Origin: Juglans regia
Taxonomy: Eukaryota; Streptophyta; Magnoliopsida; Fagales; Juglandaceae
DNA length: 64,000 nt
Assembly (NCBI RefSeq): GCF_001411555.2
Contig: NC_049907.1
Span: forward strand, 3,170,243 to 3,234,242
Direction: 5' to 3'
The position numbers and the translations under genes are program-made. Under the pieces are notes generated by a model that searched no databases, had not been told where the DNA came from, and saw nothing but the letters and a program-made list of their open reading frames with translations. Of the stretch, positions 47,474-58,272 are shown piece by piece; the stretch's first letter is position 1; the number at the start of each line of letters is the position of its first letter.

Positions 47474-48243
47474 GTCAAACTTGCATCATTTCACAACAAA
47501 TACTTGAGAAGCGAGAAGATAGGAAAGAGATTATCTGTCTCGCAAAAGGGAGGCTTGAGTTGGACCAAAGGAGAGAGGAAAAGGAATTATGAGGATGGAC
47601 CAAAGTTTTGAATACCGTTTCGGTGACCGTTTCAGTTAAGACATTGGAATAAAATATTTCTGTACCGGTACCGTTTCAGGTATTGTTTCGGGATAGTCTA
47701 TATATAGATAAATTAATTGTATATGTATAAATTATATATATTTCAAAATAATATCAATGCAAGTCTTAAAAATTTAAAATACATATTTATAAAACTCAAT
47801 AATACTTATAAGTTCTCAATCTAACTATTAAAAAAAAATAATTACTCATCTTCATCACGAACATGAGAGTAGGCATTTGATTTTCAATCCTCGAGAAAAT
47901 AGAATTAAAAAAAGTTAAAAAAAATAGTCTTTAGATGTGAAAATTAGAGTGAAAATTATGAAAATACATTAAAAATACAAAAATATAAAATTTCGGCCAG
48001 TGCACCAGAAACCAGCCGGTATTGACCAAAACACACCAAAATGGTATGTATTTGACCCAGTACGAAACCCCTATCTCAACCCATATCGGTTACTGTCCGG
48101 TACGGTACCTATCGGCTGATATCGGTACGGTATTCAAAACATTGGGATGGATACCTCAAGTTTGCCTCCAATGCAACAAGAGTATTTCCATTGTATCCAA
48201 TTGGAAATACTTGAGAAGAGAAGGTCTACGAAACCTTGATTGA
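47474..48243 (+). pseudogene. NAM-associated-domain fragment, split by a hAT-like MITE
   Basis: After a CAG acceptor-like site, the frame reads ILEKREDRKEIICLAKGRLE and QRREEKEL. After the insertion (47601-48144) it resumes in another frame as MDTSSLPPMQQEYFHCIQLE and ILEKRR before a stop. This ending is characteristic of the NAM-associated C-terminal domain found in plant proteins related to PIF/Harbinger accessory ORFs. A one-base shift separates the halves even without the insert. No N-terminal Myb-like part was recognised upstream. Confidence 0.65.
47601..48144. mobile_element. hAT-like MITE of 544 bp with ACCGGTACCG motifs
   Basis: Inverted ends CAAAGTTTTGAATACCG and CGGTATTCAAAACATTG match at 16 of 17 positions. 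Flanks are GGATGGAC (47593-47600) and GGATGGAT (48145-48152), an 8 bp target duplication with one mismatch. The interior has CCGGTACCGTTTC and TATCGGTACGG repeats near the ends and an AT-rich centre. Confidence 0.75.
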
Positions 48244-50160
48244 GTTTGGCATGGGTTGCAAATGAAAGTTTTTTAACAAGGTACCAACGAGCCACTTTTG
48301 GAAGTTCTATTTGATTTGTTTTTGTAAATGTATATGTAAAAGTTTGGTTAGGATTATGTGACTAAGTTGATAAGTTTGTATAGAATTAGGTGACTAAAAT
48401 AATAGAGTTTATCTTATTATTAAATTAGTAATTTTGGATGAATATAAATTATTTAATGACTTTATCTACGACAATGTTAAGTTTATCTAAGAGGTATTAA
48501 ATGTTGTTTAGATAAGTTATAAGTGGAAAAATCGAGTCCCAAAGAATCTGCACTTATCCAGATAAGAGGTTGTTCTGAAATTTGTTATTGCAGTGAAGAG
48601 TTATCACGAAATGTCAGCATTCCATCAGGAAACGACTTTGTGACCGTCAGTAGAGTCCTACTGCAGATCAAATTCATACCAGACTCATTCGGTTAGCAGA
48701 GTCCTACTACATATCAAACTCCTATCAGATTTGTTCTGTCAACATAATTCTACTGCAATTGGAATTGATTTTCAGATTATTTATTTAAGAGATCCTATTG
48801 GTTAGGATTTTACTTATAAAAAAAAAAAAAAGAGATCCTATTGGTTAGGATCATTAGAGATTCAGATCTGCATATTTTCTAAAGCACTTTCTAGTGCATA
48901 TTTTGATGAGAGAATTCCTTGGAGAATTTTCATACTGTTTCTCTTAGAGAGTGGTACTTGAGTGTGAGAAAATTCTCTTAGTGTTTTATCTCTCATTTTG
49001 AGTGTGTGCATACTCCATGTTGGAAAATTGATTGGTCGAGTTTCAGTCATTGGAGTTTTAGGAGAAAAGTCAATATTTGAAGATCGTTAGAGGTTCGCTG
49101 CTACTGCGGTAGAAAACAAATGAGTCATTTTTCTGGTCAAGTAAGAGTGTCAATTGACAAAAGTTTTGTAATTAAATTTTACTTGTAATTGATTTTCAAA
49201 TTAGAAAATTGACTTTTCTGGATTTGATTGCTCCGTAGGGTTTTTACCTTTAAATAGTTCTTTATAAGGTTTCCTTTCGATACCAATCTTGGTGTTATTT
49301 ATTTTATATTATTGTTTAATTAATAAATTAATTGCATCCATAACGACTAACCAATTTGTTGAATAAATTTGTAGATATTTTCGCTGCATTACAGGGGTAC
49401 TTGGGTTATTTCAGTAAAGAACACAGCACAAACCTGGAAGCCCATGTGTGAATGCATATTGACTAGAGCACACCACCAGTAGATAGTTATATTTTGATTC
49501 TTTTTTGTAAATAAAGCAAGGAAAGTTGACACTAAACCGTGGGTGGTTACTAACTACAAGGAAGCTGCCACTTTAGAAGCAGCTACTTTATATTTATATT
49601 TGGATCATGTGTTCTCTTTTTTGAAATTATGAGGGTGGCACACTAAACTACCTTGTATGAATATTGTGGTGTATTTTGGATGTATGAATATTAATTTCTG
49701 AATATTGTGGATGTATGTATTCAAGTTGTGAAGCTTCTGTTGTATGCAAATGACAGGGTAGTATCAAGGATGTATGTATGGACTGTATATATGCAAATGA
49801 ATAGAATGTATATAGGTTGTTGCATGTGTGACCACAATGTCTTAACATTAAATGACATCCAAGTCTGTATATCCTCGAAGACGTGCAAGAACCCCATGTC
49901 TAACTTGAGTATTTCTTACTATATTAGACGTGCAGGAACTACTATGTAATAGATTATGTTAAATTTAAATTGAGTCTGACATATCATTTATTTTATAAAA
50001 TGTCAAGTGGGCCGTATTTGAAGTTAAATAAAATATCCATACTTAATTGTACATATAATTTATTGAAGATAATTTATATCTTGTACAAAATAAGAATATA
50101 ACATTAGGCTAAATATAGTAAAATGTAAAATACAAGTATTTAATATTGACTATATATTTA
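48244..50160. other. Probable LTR-derived and unassigned DNA
   Basis: About 48490-49394 has the composition and layout of a Copia-type LTR (TGTTGTTTAGATAAG to CTGCATTACA), but no flanking duplication or internal domain confirms it. A direct repeat GAGATCCTATTGGTTAGGAT occurs at 48789 and 48832 around a poly-A run. At 49650-49860 short phrases such as TGAATATTGTGG and GATGTATGTAT recur. No gene was recognised. Confidence 0.35.
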
Positions 50161-50405
50161 CCATAAATGTTTGATTAGATCTGATTGGAGTTGAGAATGA
50201 AGTCCTTGATCTCAAATTTGATGATGACATTGAATGAAGTTGAAAAATTCATCTGTATGCTCATAGGACACAAGATCTTGGGATATTTCATTGTTTTGTT
50301 CATAAACAAAGTCTTCTACTCGAAGATATGAATGTCGCTCATTTTCTACATTCATATTATGTAAAATTATACGTGCCATCATAATTTCCTTTAGCGATTG
50401 TCGAT
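50161..50405 (-). pseudogene. PIF/Harbinger transposase (ALP1-like) C-terminal fragment
   Basis: Minus-strand translation gives LKEIMMARIILHNMNVENER, then a segment with VEDFVYE, then HHQI-stop-DQGLHSQLQSDLIKHLW. This matches the end of Harbinger-type DDE transposases (motif ILHNM, ending DLIEHLW). One in-frame stop and the missing N-terminal three quarters make it a relic. It converges with the NAM-associated fragment at 47474-48243, which may derive from the same element. Confidence 0.7.
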
Positions 50406-50689
50406 AAAAAAAAATAGTGCAGGTCCACGTACAATTGCAATTATCTTGATAATATTCTTTTGTAATTATAAAAAATGAATATTCTCAAAATATGCACAAG
50501 AATATCTTAAGAATATTATTTCACAATTATTGAAAATGAATATGCTCATAAGATATTTTGAGAATATTTTCATTCTATAATCTCTTCTTTTTATTTTTTG
50601 AATCAATTTAAATTTTGATTTAGCTTATAAATTTGAATTAATCTAAATAGAACATAATTATATGATATTGTATATGATGATATATTATT

Positions 50690-53600
50690 GACAGAAGATA
50701 TTTAGCTTGCACAAAATTAGGAATTACCTTAATTTTAGGACTCAATCAAATTAGTCTACTTACTTTATGTATAACTTTCTATACTTAGACTCTTGTACAT
50801 CTATTTACACGTAAAAAGTTGAATATAAAGATATCAAATTATTGAGCAAACATGTCTCCTTCTTGTTTTCTAACATGGTATCAACTTAATACAGATCCTC
50901 CAACACGCTGCCCATGGCCTCCTCGTCCAACCCCCCCTCTTCCCTCCCCTTATCTCCTTCACCCTTTAGACTCACCAAGCTTAATCCTTGTCAATGGTCT
51001 TCTCATCGGCGACAACTACCCAAAATGGCAAAAAACCATGATAAGAGCTCTCAATGCCAAAAATAAACTTAGTTTTGTTGATGGCACCCTCAAGCCCCCT
51101 GATTCTACCATACTTGAGTACACACAATGGAGCCAAACCAAAGACATGGTTCTGACCTGGATTCTTAACTCCATTAGTCATTTCCTTGCCAATTCCCTCG
51201 AGTATCATACCGACCCTCGTGATGTTTGGGTCAATTTCTCATCTCGTTTCTGTTATGGCAATAATGCCTGTATCTACCAACTCAAACGTGTCATTTCCTC
51301 CCTACAACAAACCACAAATTCAGTTAATGACTATTACAACCAAATCAAACATATTTGGGATGAAATTGGCCATTTACAAAATAACATTGACCTCAAAGCT
51401 TTACAACAACAAGCTGACGATGAGCACGTGTTCCAGTTCCTACTCGGCCTCAATGGTTCCTTTGCCCCTCTTCGCACCCAAATCTTGGCCATGGATCTCC
51501 TTCCACCCATAAGCAAAGTTTTCTCTATTTTGTTTTAGGAAGAACAACAAAAGCTACTAAACATATGGACCTATTCATCAGAAACACTTGCCATGGCTGT
51601 CCACAACAGTGGGTGTCCGAAAGTTCCTTCTAAGCGCACAACTTGCAGGATGGAGGGCCATACCCGCAACCGATGTTGGACAGTGGTGGGTTACCCACCT
51701 GGTTGTGACTTCTGCTCCAAGCCGCGGACCTCCATTCTCGGTCCACCTCCACCAAGTGCGAATCAAACCACCATCACACCTTCGGATTCCAGTCCAGTCC
51801 CTGGGTTATCACAAGAGTTGTACCAAACGCTCCTTCATCTACTCAGCCCGTCGCCCCCTCTAATTGTTTTCTCTTCCAATTTTGTTGGTAACCTCTTCTC
51901 CCCTCAATCTACATTCTCCTTCAATCGGCGTCTCCATTGGGTGGTAGATAGTAGCGCGAGCCACCACATTTGCCATCACAGAGAAGCTTTCACCAATCTA
52001 CAAACCCTAGCCTCTCCTCACTCTGTTCACTTACCCACGGGCCAAGATGTCCCGGCCGAAAGGCTGGGCACTTGTATCATTTCCCCTTTTTAAATTTTAA
52101 CTAATGTTTATTTTATTCCTCTTTTCTCCTTTAATTTATTATCTGTTTTCTAAATTGCCTTCCACAATTCTTGTATTATTATTTTTTCTTCTAATACTTG
52201 TTTATTTTAAGACCCACAATCGATGAAGCCGATTGGAGCGGGTGATTTATGCAATGGGCTCTACGTGTACCGTCCCGACCTCCCTGTTGTTTTTGCTACT
52301 CAATCCATTGCTAATAAGACCTTATGACATCAACGTCTAGATCATCCTTCTAGTTTTATCATTCCCAATATTTTTTATTCTCCCTGTATTCTTTCTAATT
52401 GTGATGTTTGTGCTCACTCTAAGCACACAAGACTACATTTTTCCAATCATGCTAATAAAAGTGTTTCTCGCTTTAATTGTATTTTTTGTGATATTTAGGG
52501 TGGATATCATACTTTTTCTTTATGTGTGGCTCATTATTTTCTCATAATTGTTAATGATTTTTCTCGCACAATTTGAATATATCTTATGCGTTTTAAATCT
52601 AAAACTTATACTCATTTAACGCATTTTTTTGCTCTTGTCCAAAATCAGTTTAACATTACCGTTAAAATCATTATAATTGATAATGAACAATAATTTCTTT
52701 CTCATCAATTTCAAGCATACCTACATAATCATGGCATCATTCATGAACATACATGTGTTGAAATTCCCCAACAAAATGGGGTTGCAGAACATAAACACAG
52801 GCACCTTTTAAATGTTGCTCACAATCTTCGTTTCCAAGCACACCTACCTCTCTCTTTTTGGGGCGATTGTGTTCTCACTGCAGCATATCTTATCAATCGC
52901 ACTTCCAGTCGCATTCTTTAAAATAAATCTCCATTTGAAATTCTTTTTTATAAAACACCCAACTACGAACACCTTTGTGTGTTTGAGTGTCTCTGTTATG
53001 CACAAACTCTTAATACTCATAGTGATAAATTTTCTTCTCGTGCTACTAAATGTGTATTTCTTGGTTATCCCAGTACTCATAAAGCATACAAACTCTACAA
53101 CCTTGACACCGAGTCCATTTTCTATTCTCGTGACGTTACATTCCATAAATAATAATTTCCTATTCAGGATCTCCTAGACATTTCCTCTTCCCTTTCTCCC
53201 ATCGTTCCTCTTCCTGTTCCTGAACCTGTTGTCCCTACTTTTCCACTCCCTCCTTACCATCACCTATTTCTCCACCATTTGGCTCTCTCGTTCCGCATCC
53301 TTGCTGCACCATTGTTCTGCCTGCCTATCTCCACGACTGCATATGCCCCACCTTACACACGGAACTCACGACATCTTCACCTGCTACACCGGCTTTAGGT
53401 ACTACTCATCCTTTATATGTTTTCCTCTCATATTCTCGTTTTTCTTCCTCACATATTATTTATTTAACTGCTCTTACCTCTTGTATTGATCCTTCTTGCT
53501 ATTATGATGCCATCCGCTATTCCCATTGGCGCGAGGCCATGTCTACTGAGATCCTTGCCCTAGAGGATAATTCCATATGGACTCTTGAATCTCTTCTTCC

Positions 53601-55256
53601 TAGTAAAAAACTCATTGGATGTAAATGGGTTTTCAAAACCAAACTAAAGGCTGATGGATCTATTGAGAGTAGGGGTGATTAACGGTCCGGTCGGACCGAC
53701 CGGACCGACCGTTTCGGTCCGGACCGAACCGGACCGAGACTTAGACCGGTCCGGTCCGGTCCATATTTTAGAGGACCGAAATCATTCGGTCCGGTCCACG
53801 GTCCACAGTTTTTTCGGACCGGACCGAATGAAAAATTAAAAAAAATATATTTTTTATATATATTTTATATATAATAATTGTACAATTAACAATATAAATT
53901 TTTAAATATATTATTAATACTTGTTAATATTCTATAAATTAACAATATTTTATATATATCTTCATTTAACCTATCACTATTAACAATATAAAATTTTAAA
54001 TATACTATTAACACTTGTTAATATTCTATGAATTAATAAATATATAATATCAATTAGTTAATTATATAGTAATTATATAAATTAATAATATAATTTTCAT
54101 CTAATTTATTATCATTGACCATATAAAATATTTTTTTATTGAGTTTGTTACATAATCCACATTAATAAGTCACTTAATTTAATTTAGTATTTTAAATAAA
54201 TTTTTTTATTAATTATTTAAAAAAAAAAAAAGGGCGGACCTACTAGACCGGACCGGACCGGACCGGACCGATAGCTATCGGTCCGGTCCGGTCCCTTTGG
54301 GTGTTCGGTCCGGTCCGGTCCGGAAAAATAATGGACCGAAAATTTTCGGTCCATCGCCGGACCGGCCCGTTTGCAGCCCTAATTGAGAGGTACAAAGCTT
54401 GGCTAGTTGCCAAGGATTACACTCAAGTTGAAGGCCTTGACTATCATGAGACCTTTGCTTCGGTTGCCAAAATGACCATTGTCCGCTGCTTATTGGTAGT
54501 CGCTGCTACTAAAAATTGGATTATTCATCAACTCGACGTCAACAATGCATTTTTGCATGACAATCTCGATGAAGAAGTCTACATTAATCCACCACCCAGA
54601 TACTGTACTAAGAGGGAGACCCGTGTCTGTCAACTCAAAAAATCCTATATGGCCTCAAGTAAGCCTCTTGCAGCTAGTTTTTTAAACTAATTACTGTGCT
54701 TCTTGATGCTGATTTTCATCAATCTCAGGCAGATCATTCATTATTCACTCTTGTTACCCACACCAGCATCACTCTTGTTCTTGTTTCTATTGATGACATC
54801 TTGGTTGCTGGCAATGATATTTCTCAGATCGAAGTTTTAAAGCGAATTCTCACTACCAATTTTAAAACAGAAGATCTTGGCTCTTTAAAATATTTTCTTG
54901 GACTCGAAATTGCTCACTCTCACAAAGATATCTTTCTCAATCAGCGCAAATATGCTCTCGACATACTTTCTGATAATGACCAACTTGGTGCTTGAACCGC
55001 CTCTTTTCCTATAGAACAACATTTGAAATTCAACAATCAAGATGACACTCTCCTCCCTGATCATTGTCTTTATCATCGCCTAGTTGGTCACCTCATCTAC
55101 CTGATCATCACTCGACCTGATATTGTCTATGCAATCAACATTCTCAGTCAATTCATGCACGCTCCTCGTGTCCCTCACATGACTGCCGCTACTCGTGTTC
55201 TCTGTTACCTCAAAGGGAGTCCCGGCCAAGACATTTTCTTCTCCTCTTCTAGATGA
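50690..55256 (+). mobile_element. Copia LTR retrotransposon, plus strand, 3'-truncated and inactive
   Basis: The short 5' LTR (about 50690-50875, ending TTTTCTAACA) is followed by PBS TGGTATCAACTT. The gag frame includes LILVNGLLIGDNYPKWQKTM and a CCHC-like CRMEGHTRNRCW (51538-51700), with a frameshift near its start and a stop at 51538. Protease-like VVDSSASHHICHH is at 51940, a pre-integrase region near 52205-52440, integrase IPQQNGVAEHKHRHLLNVAH at 52760, and RT WREAMSTEILALEDNSIWTL at 53530. The RT is split by an element at 53670-54381, then continues with [20 protein letters not shown] and SIDDILVAGND. The frame ends at 55256; RNase H and the 3' LTR are missing. Multiple stops. Confidence 0.85.
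53670..54381. mobile_element. hAT-like foldback element, 712 bp, with GGACC/GGTCC arrays
   Basis: Termini TAGGGGTGATTAACGG and CCGTTTGCAGCCCTA are inverted repeats, with a perfect 8 bp target duplication ATTGAGAG (53662-53669, 54382-54389). Both arms consist of CGGTCCGGTCC / GGACCGGACC arrays, including a perfect 40 bp palindrome at 54255-54294 centred on ATAG/CTAT. The central 350 bp is AT-rich. Non-coding. Insertion splits the Copia reverse transcriptase. Related terminus at 507-558. Confidence 0.85.
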
Positions 55257-56398
55257 TATAAAAAAAAATAGATAAATTGATGTATGCTATGTTATAAAAA
55301 TTAATATATAAAATAGAAAAAATGAATTTTAATAATATCTTTTAAAAGATAACGAAGAACTTGTTGGAAATGCTATAAGATTATAAGCTACACAAGCCTT
55401 TCAGAGGTAAGACTTTGGAAGGTTATCATTTTTTTTTTATTTTTAAGCTTCGAAGGGTATCAGTTATGTGTGGATGAGCTTATACTTCCAATTTTTGGCC
55501 CCAATATGTATATATTCTTTCCCTTTTATCTTTGCCTTAAAAAAAAAAAAGGCAACGGTACCCAACAAAACAAGAGCAACCACGTGTACAAAGATTTGAT
55601 CACCCTGCACTCTCAAAATCATGAATGCACCTCACACGTGGCAGCCTAGCTTGCAGATCAGAGCCAACAATGTCACGTGCTATGATACAGAAAAGAAATA
55701 AGAGTACACCCGTTTCGATTTCACTGAGCAATAAAATACACCAAAACCAATAATTTCCCCACTCAATATGGGTAGTAGCAGCCTCCGACCTCACACCATT
55801 AAAGGCCTATGGTTGCAACCTATGAAGTAAGATACCTCAAAGTCCGGATACATATGTTACTAATAATAGATAGAGAAATGAACACCGTACAATCTATATG
55901 AAAAAAATAATAAATTATGAGAACTAAATGAAAAAAAATTAATTTTTTAATAATAAATTTTAATTTTTTTTAAAAATGATTGTACGACGTTTATGCATTA
56001 TCTAGTATTACTATATTATAAGATCTAACTTAATTTAGGTTGCGTTTGAATATTGAGTTGAGTTGAGTTCTTTATAAATATATATTAGTAGGTTAAGATG
56101 GTAGAATGAGTTCTGCGAGACTTACTTAAGATGAATTTAGATGTGTTTGAATGTTAAGATAAATTTAGATGTATTTATGAAAAATTGAAAAAAATTATGA
56201 GTCTCACATATAAAAAAAATTTTGAGTTGAGATGAATTTAATTATTTGAGGATTAGTTATTTAAATATTAAAATAAACGTAAATCTGAACGAACTGAGCT
56301 AAGATTAGTGCATAACCAAACCATCCAACATGGTCCATCCAAAAGTCTTTTAAGTTTCAATTACCATTTGCACTGCTGATTACTGGACACAGAGAAAA
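55257..56398. other. Intergenic region and upstream region of the CAP gene
   Basis: AT-rich DNA with a diverged family B MITE at about 56038-56322 (GGTTGCGTTTGAATATTGAG at its left, TTA before it), ending only about 75 bp before the CAP start codon. CACGTG-type E-boxes occur at 55580 (CCACGTGTAC) and 55636 (CACACGTGGC), candidates for bZIP/bHLH binding. No strong TATA box was seen next to the start. Confidence 0.5.
56038..56322 (+). mobile_element. Diverged family B MITE in the CAP gene upstream region
   Basis: Same plan as 8149-8471: GGTTGCGTTTGAATATTGAG at the left, TTGAGTTGAGATGAATTTA inside, AACCAAACC near the right end. The left flank is TTA; the right flank is not clear. Confidence 0.55.
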
Positions 56399-56944
56399 AT
56401 GGCATCTGCCTTTCTTGTGCTCATTGCTCTAGCCATATCTCACGGTTCAGCACAAGGGGCTGCACCATCGACAAGCCCCAACACAAGCGCTGGAACCCCG
56501 GAGCCGGTGCCGCTTCCCAAAGCAGCAGAGGAATTCCTCCAAGGACACAACCAAGCAAGGGCAGCAGTTGGGGTCGGCCCACTAAGCTGGAGCTCGCAGC
56601 TAGCCAACGCCACGAGCCTGCTTGTCCGGTACCAGAGAAACAACATGGGCTGCAAATTCGCAAACTTGAGCAGCAGCAAGTACGGCGGAAACCAGTTATG
56701 GGCAGGTGGCCAGATCGTGACACCAAGCATGGCCGTCGATGTGTGGGTGAAAGAGAAGGAATACTATAACCACACCGACAACTCGTGCCTGCCGGATCAT
56801 CGGTGCGGCGTCTACACTCAGGTGGTGTGGAGGAAGTCTCTGCAGTTGGGTTGTGCTCAAGCTACTTGTGTGAAGGAGGACGCCAGTCTAACGATCTGCT
56901 TCTATGATCCTCCGGGGAATGTTGTTGGGGAGAGCCCTTACTAG
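56399..56944 (+). CDS. Secreted CAP/PR-1-family protein, STS14-like, intronless, 181 aa
   Basis: Intact single-exon frame. A hydrophobic signal peptide (MASAFLVLIALAISHGSAQG, cleavage near residues 18-20) is followed by a Pro/Ser/Thr-rich linker (21-40) and a CAP domain. The domain contains HNQARAAVGVGPLSW (from His50), KYGGNQLWAGG (94-104), CGVYTQVVWRKSL (136-148) and ICFYDPPGNVVGESPY (166-181). Six Cys (85, 130, 136, 152, 157, 167) fit the three PR-1 disulfides. The usual Glu of GENL and His of CGHYTQ in the CAP cavity are replaced (GGNQ, CGVYT), as I recall for the STS14 subgroup. PR-1 proteins are apoplastic, sterol-binding and defence-associated; STS14 relatives were described from pistils. 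The first ATG fits the signal peptide. Confidence 0.9.
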   Translation: MASAFLVLIALAISHGSAQGAAPSTSPNTSAGTPEPVPLPKAAEEFLQGHNQARAAVGVGPLSWSSQLANATSLLVRYQRNNMGCKFANLSSSKYGGNQLWAGGQIVTPSMAVDVWVKEKEYYNHTDNSCLPDHRCGVYTQVVWRKSLQLGCAQATCVKEDASLTICFYDPPGNVVGESPY

Positions 56945-57030
56945 CTAGAGATTTGTAATTAGAGATTTCCTTTGTGAACTTGGGATCTGGTTTTAAAGCT
57001 TCTTGCATGGTTATGGAAGCTTTGATGTGA

Positions 57031-57036
57031 AATAAA
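57031..57036 (+). terminator. Polyadenylation signal of the CAP gene
   Basis: AATAAA lies about 87 bp after the stop codon in an AT-rich 3' UTR; the position is typical for a plant poly-A signal. Confidence 0.65.
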
Positions 57037-58272
57037 TGTTTGATGTGCAAGTCGTTATCTTTAAATTGCAATAATCCGAAAGTCTTTACTTGCAATTAGT
57101 ATAGCTTAAGCATAAGAAAGAAATGGTAGGAGAGATTACTCAAATTGTAGAGCAAAGAGAGAAAGGAATGACCAAAATGTGATTCATGTTGAGTTATACT
57201 AGAACTTGTCTGGGCACCATAAAAGGCCGATTAGTGAGCTTATTATTATGGATAAAGATCCTCTCAAGTCCATATTAGAATTTGAGTATTTGAAGAATGA
57301 GAGAAACATATACATGAAATGATCAGAGTCTGCAACATTTCTCGAGCATTTAATACTGTCAAGAAATTTACATATACATCAACAAAAATAGTAAGATCCA
57401 TTCACGTATATATCTATGAACATAATCTGATGCATTGATCATCTCTCTACGGGAGAATTTCTGAAGATAAGAGTCTTGATGTCTTCAATCTCCTTATTTT
57501 AAAAAATGTGATAAGAAAACTGTTGTTAGCCGGGCCACCGTAAACGGACAGATGATAATAATTGAACCAAGAGAAAGAGAACCTCTTCCTCCATTTTCTT
57601 CTTCACAGCTTTCAGTCACAAGCATTAGTGTGTTCACGTGACTATATCCCCCATTTTAATTTTTGAAGAGATTTTGATTAAACACTGTCTTATATCCAAC
57701 CTCCTGTCACTGTACTGTTTAATTTCACAAAACAAAACAAAACAAAACTCCTATTGAAAATGACACAAGTCGGAGTAGAAATCACAACACTTCACAAGTG
57801 CTAATAACTTTAGATCTGTTATTAATTGAGGTTAAAGTTAGATGGTGAATGAGAATCTAACTTGTATGCTTTCGACTCGGTTTGTATAAATTTGTATAAA
57901 TTCGTACAATTTTATTTTTATTATCTATAGTATCATTGCCTTAAATGAATGCATAAATATAAAATAAAAAGCGGAGGGCAAAGAGTAGTCATGGTACAGT
58001 TTAGACTAAAAAAAATGCACCCTGAAACAGATTATTTACATTTCTTAATGCAAAATCTCCCTTCTTTCACAAAACTACAGCAATGTAGGATAACATGGCC
58101 AGATGGAGATCACATAATGCGAATAACCAAAGCCATAGATCAAACTTGTATCCTCCCTTTTCCAGCTTCACATTCTACTTTGTACAAAGATAATGGTAAT
58201 TTCTCCTAGTTTACAGTCTTATGAACATTGCATTCTACCCCAAGTATTAAGCAGCAGGCAATGCAAGCAAAA
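57037..58272. other. Intergenic DNA and presumed 3' UTR of the DUF547 gene
   Basis: No gene was recognised. The convergent genes on either side (CAP on plus, DUF547 on minus) both end here. The part just below 58273 is likely the DUF547 3' UTR. A plus-strand frame at 57949-58209 has no domain. Confidence 0.6.

Noticed and set aside
50852..50880. ATG at 50852 as the gag start
   Set aside because: It lies in the 5' LTR before the primer-binding site. A better ATG (ATGGCCTCCTCG, about 50913) follows the PBS but is in another frame, indicating a frameshift in gag.
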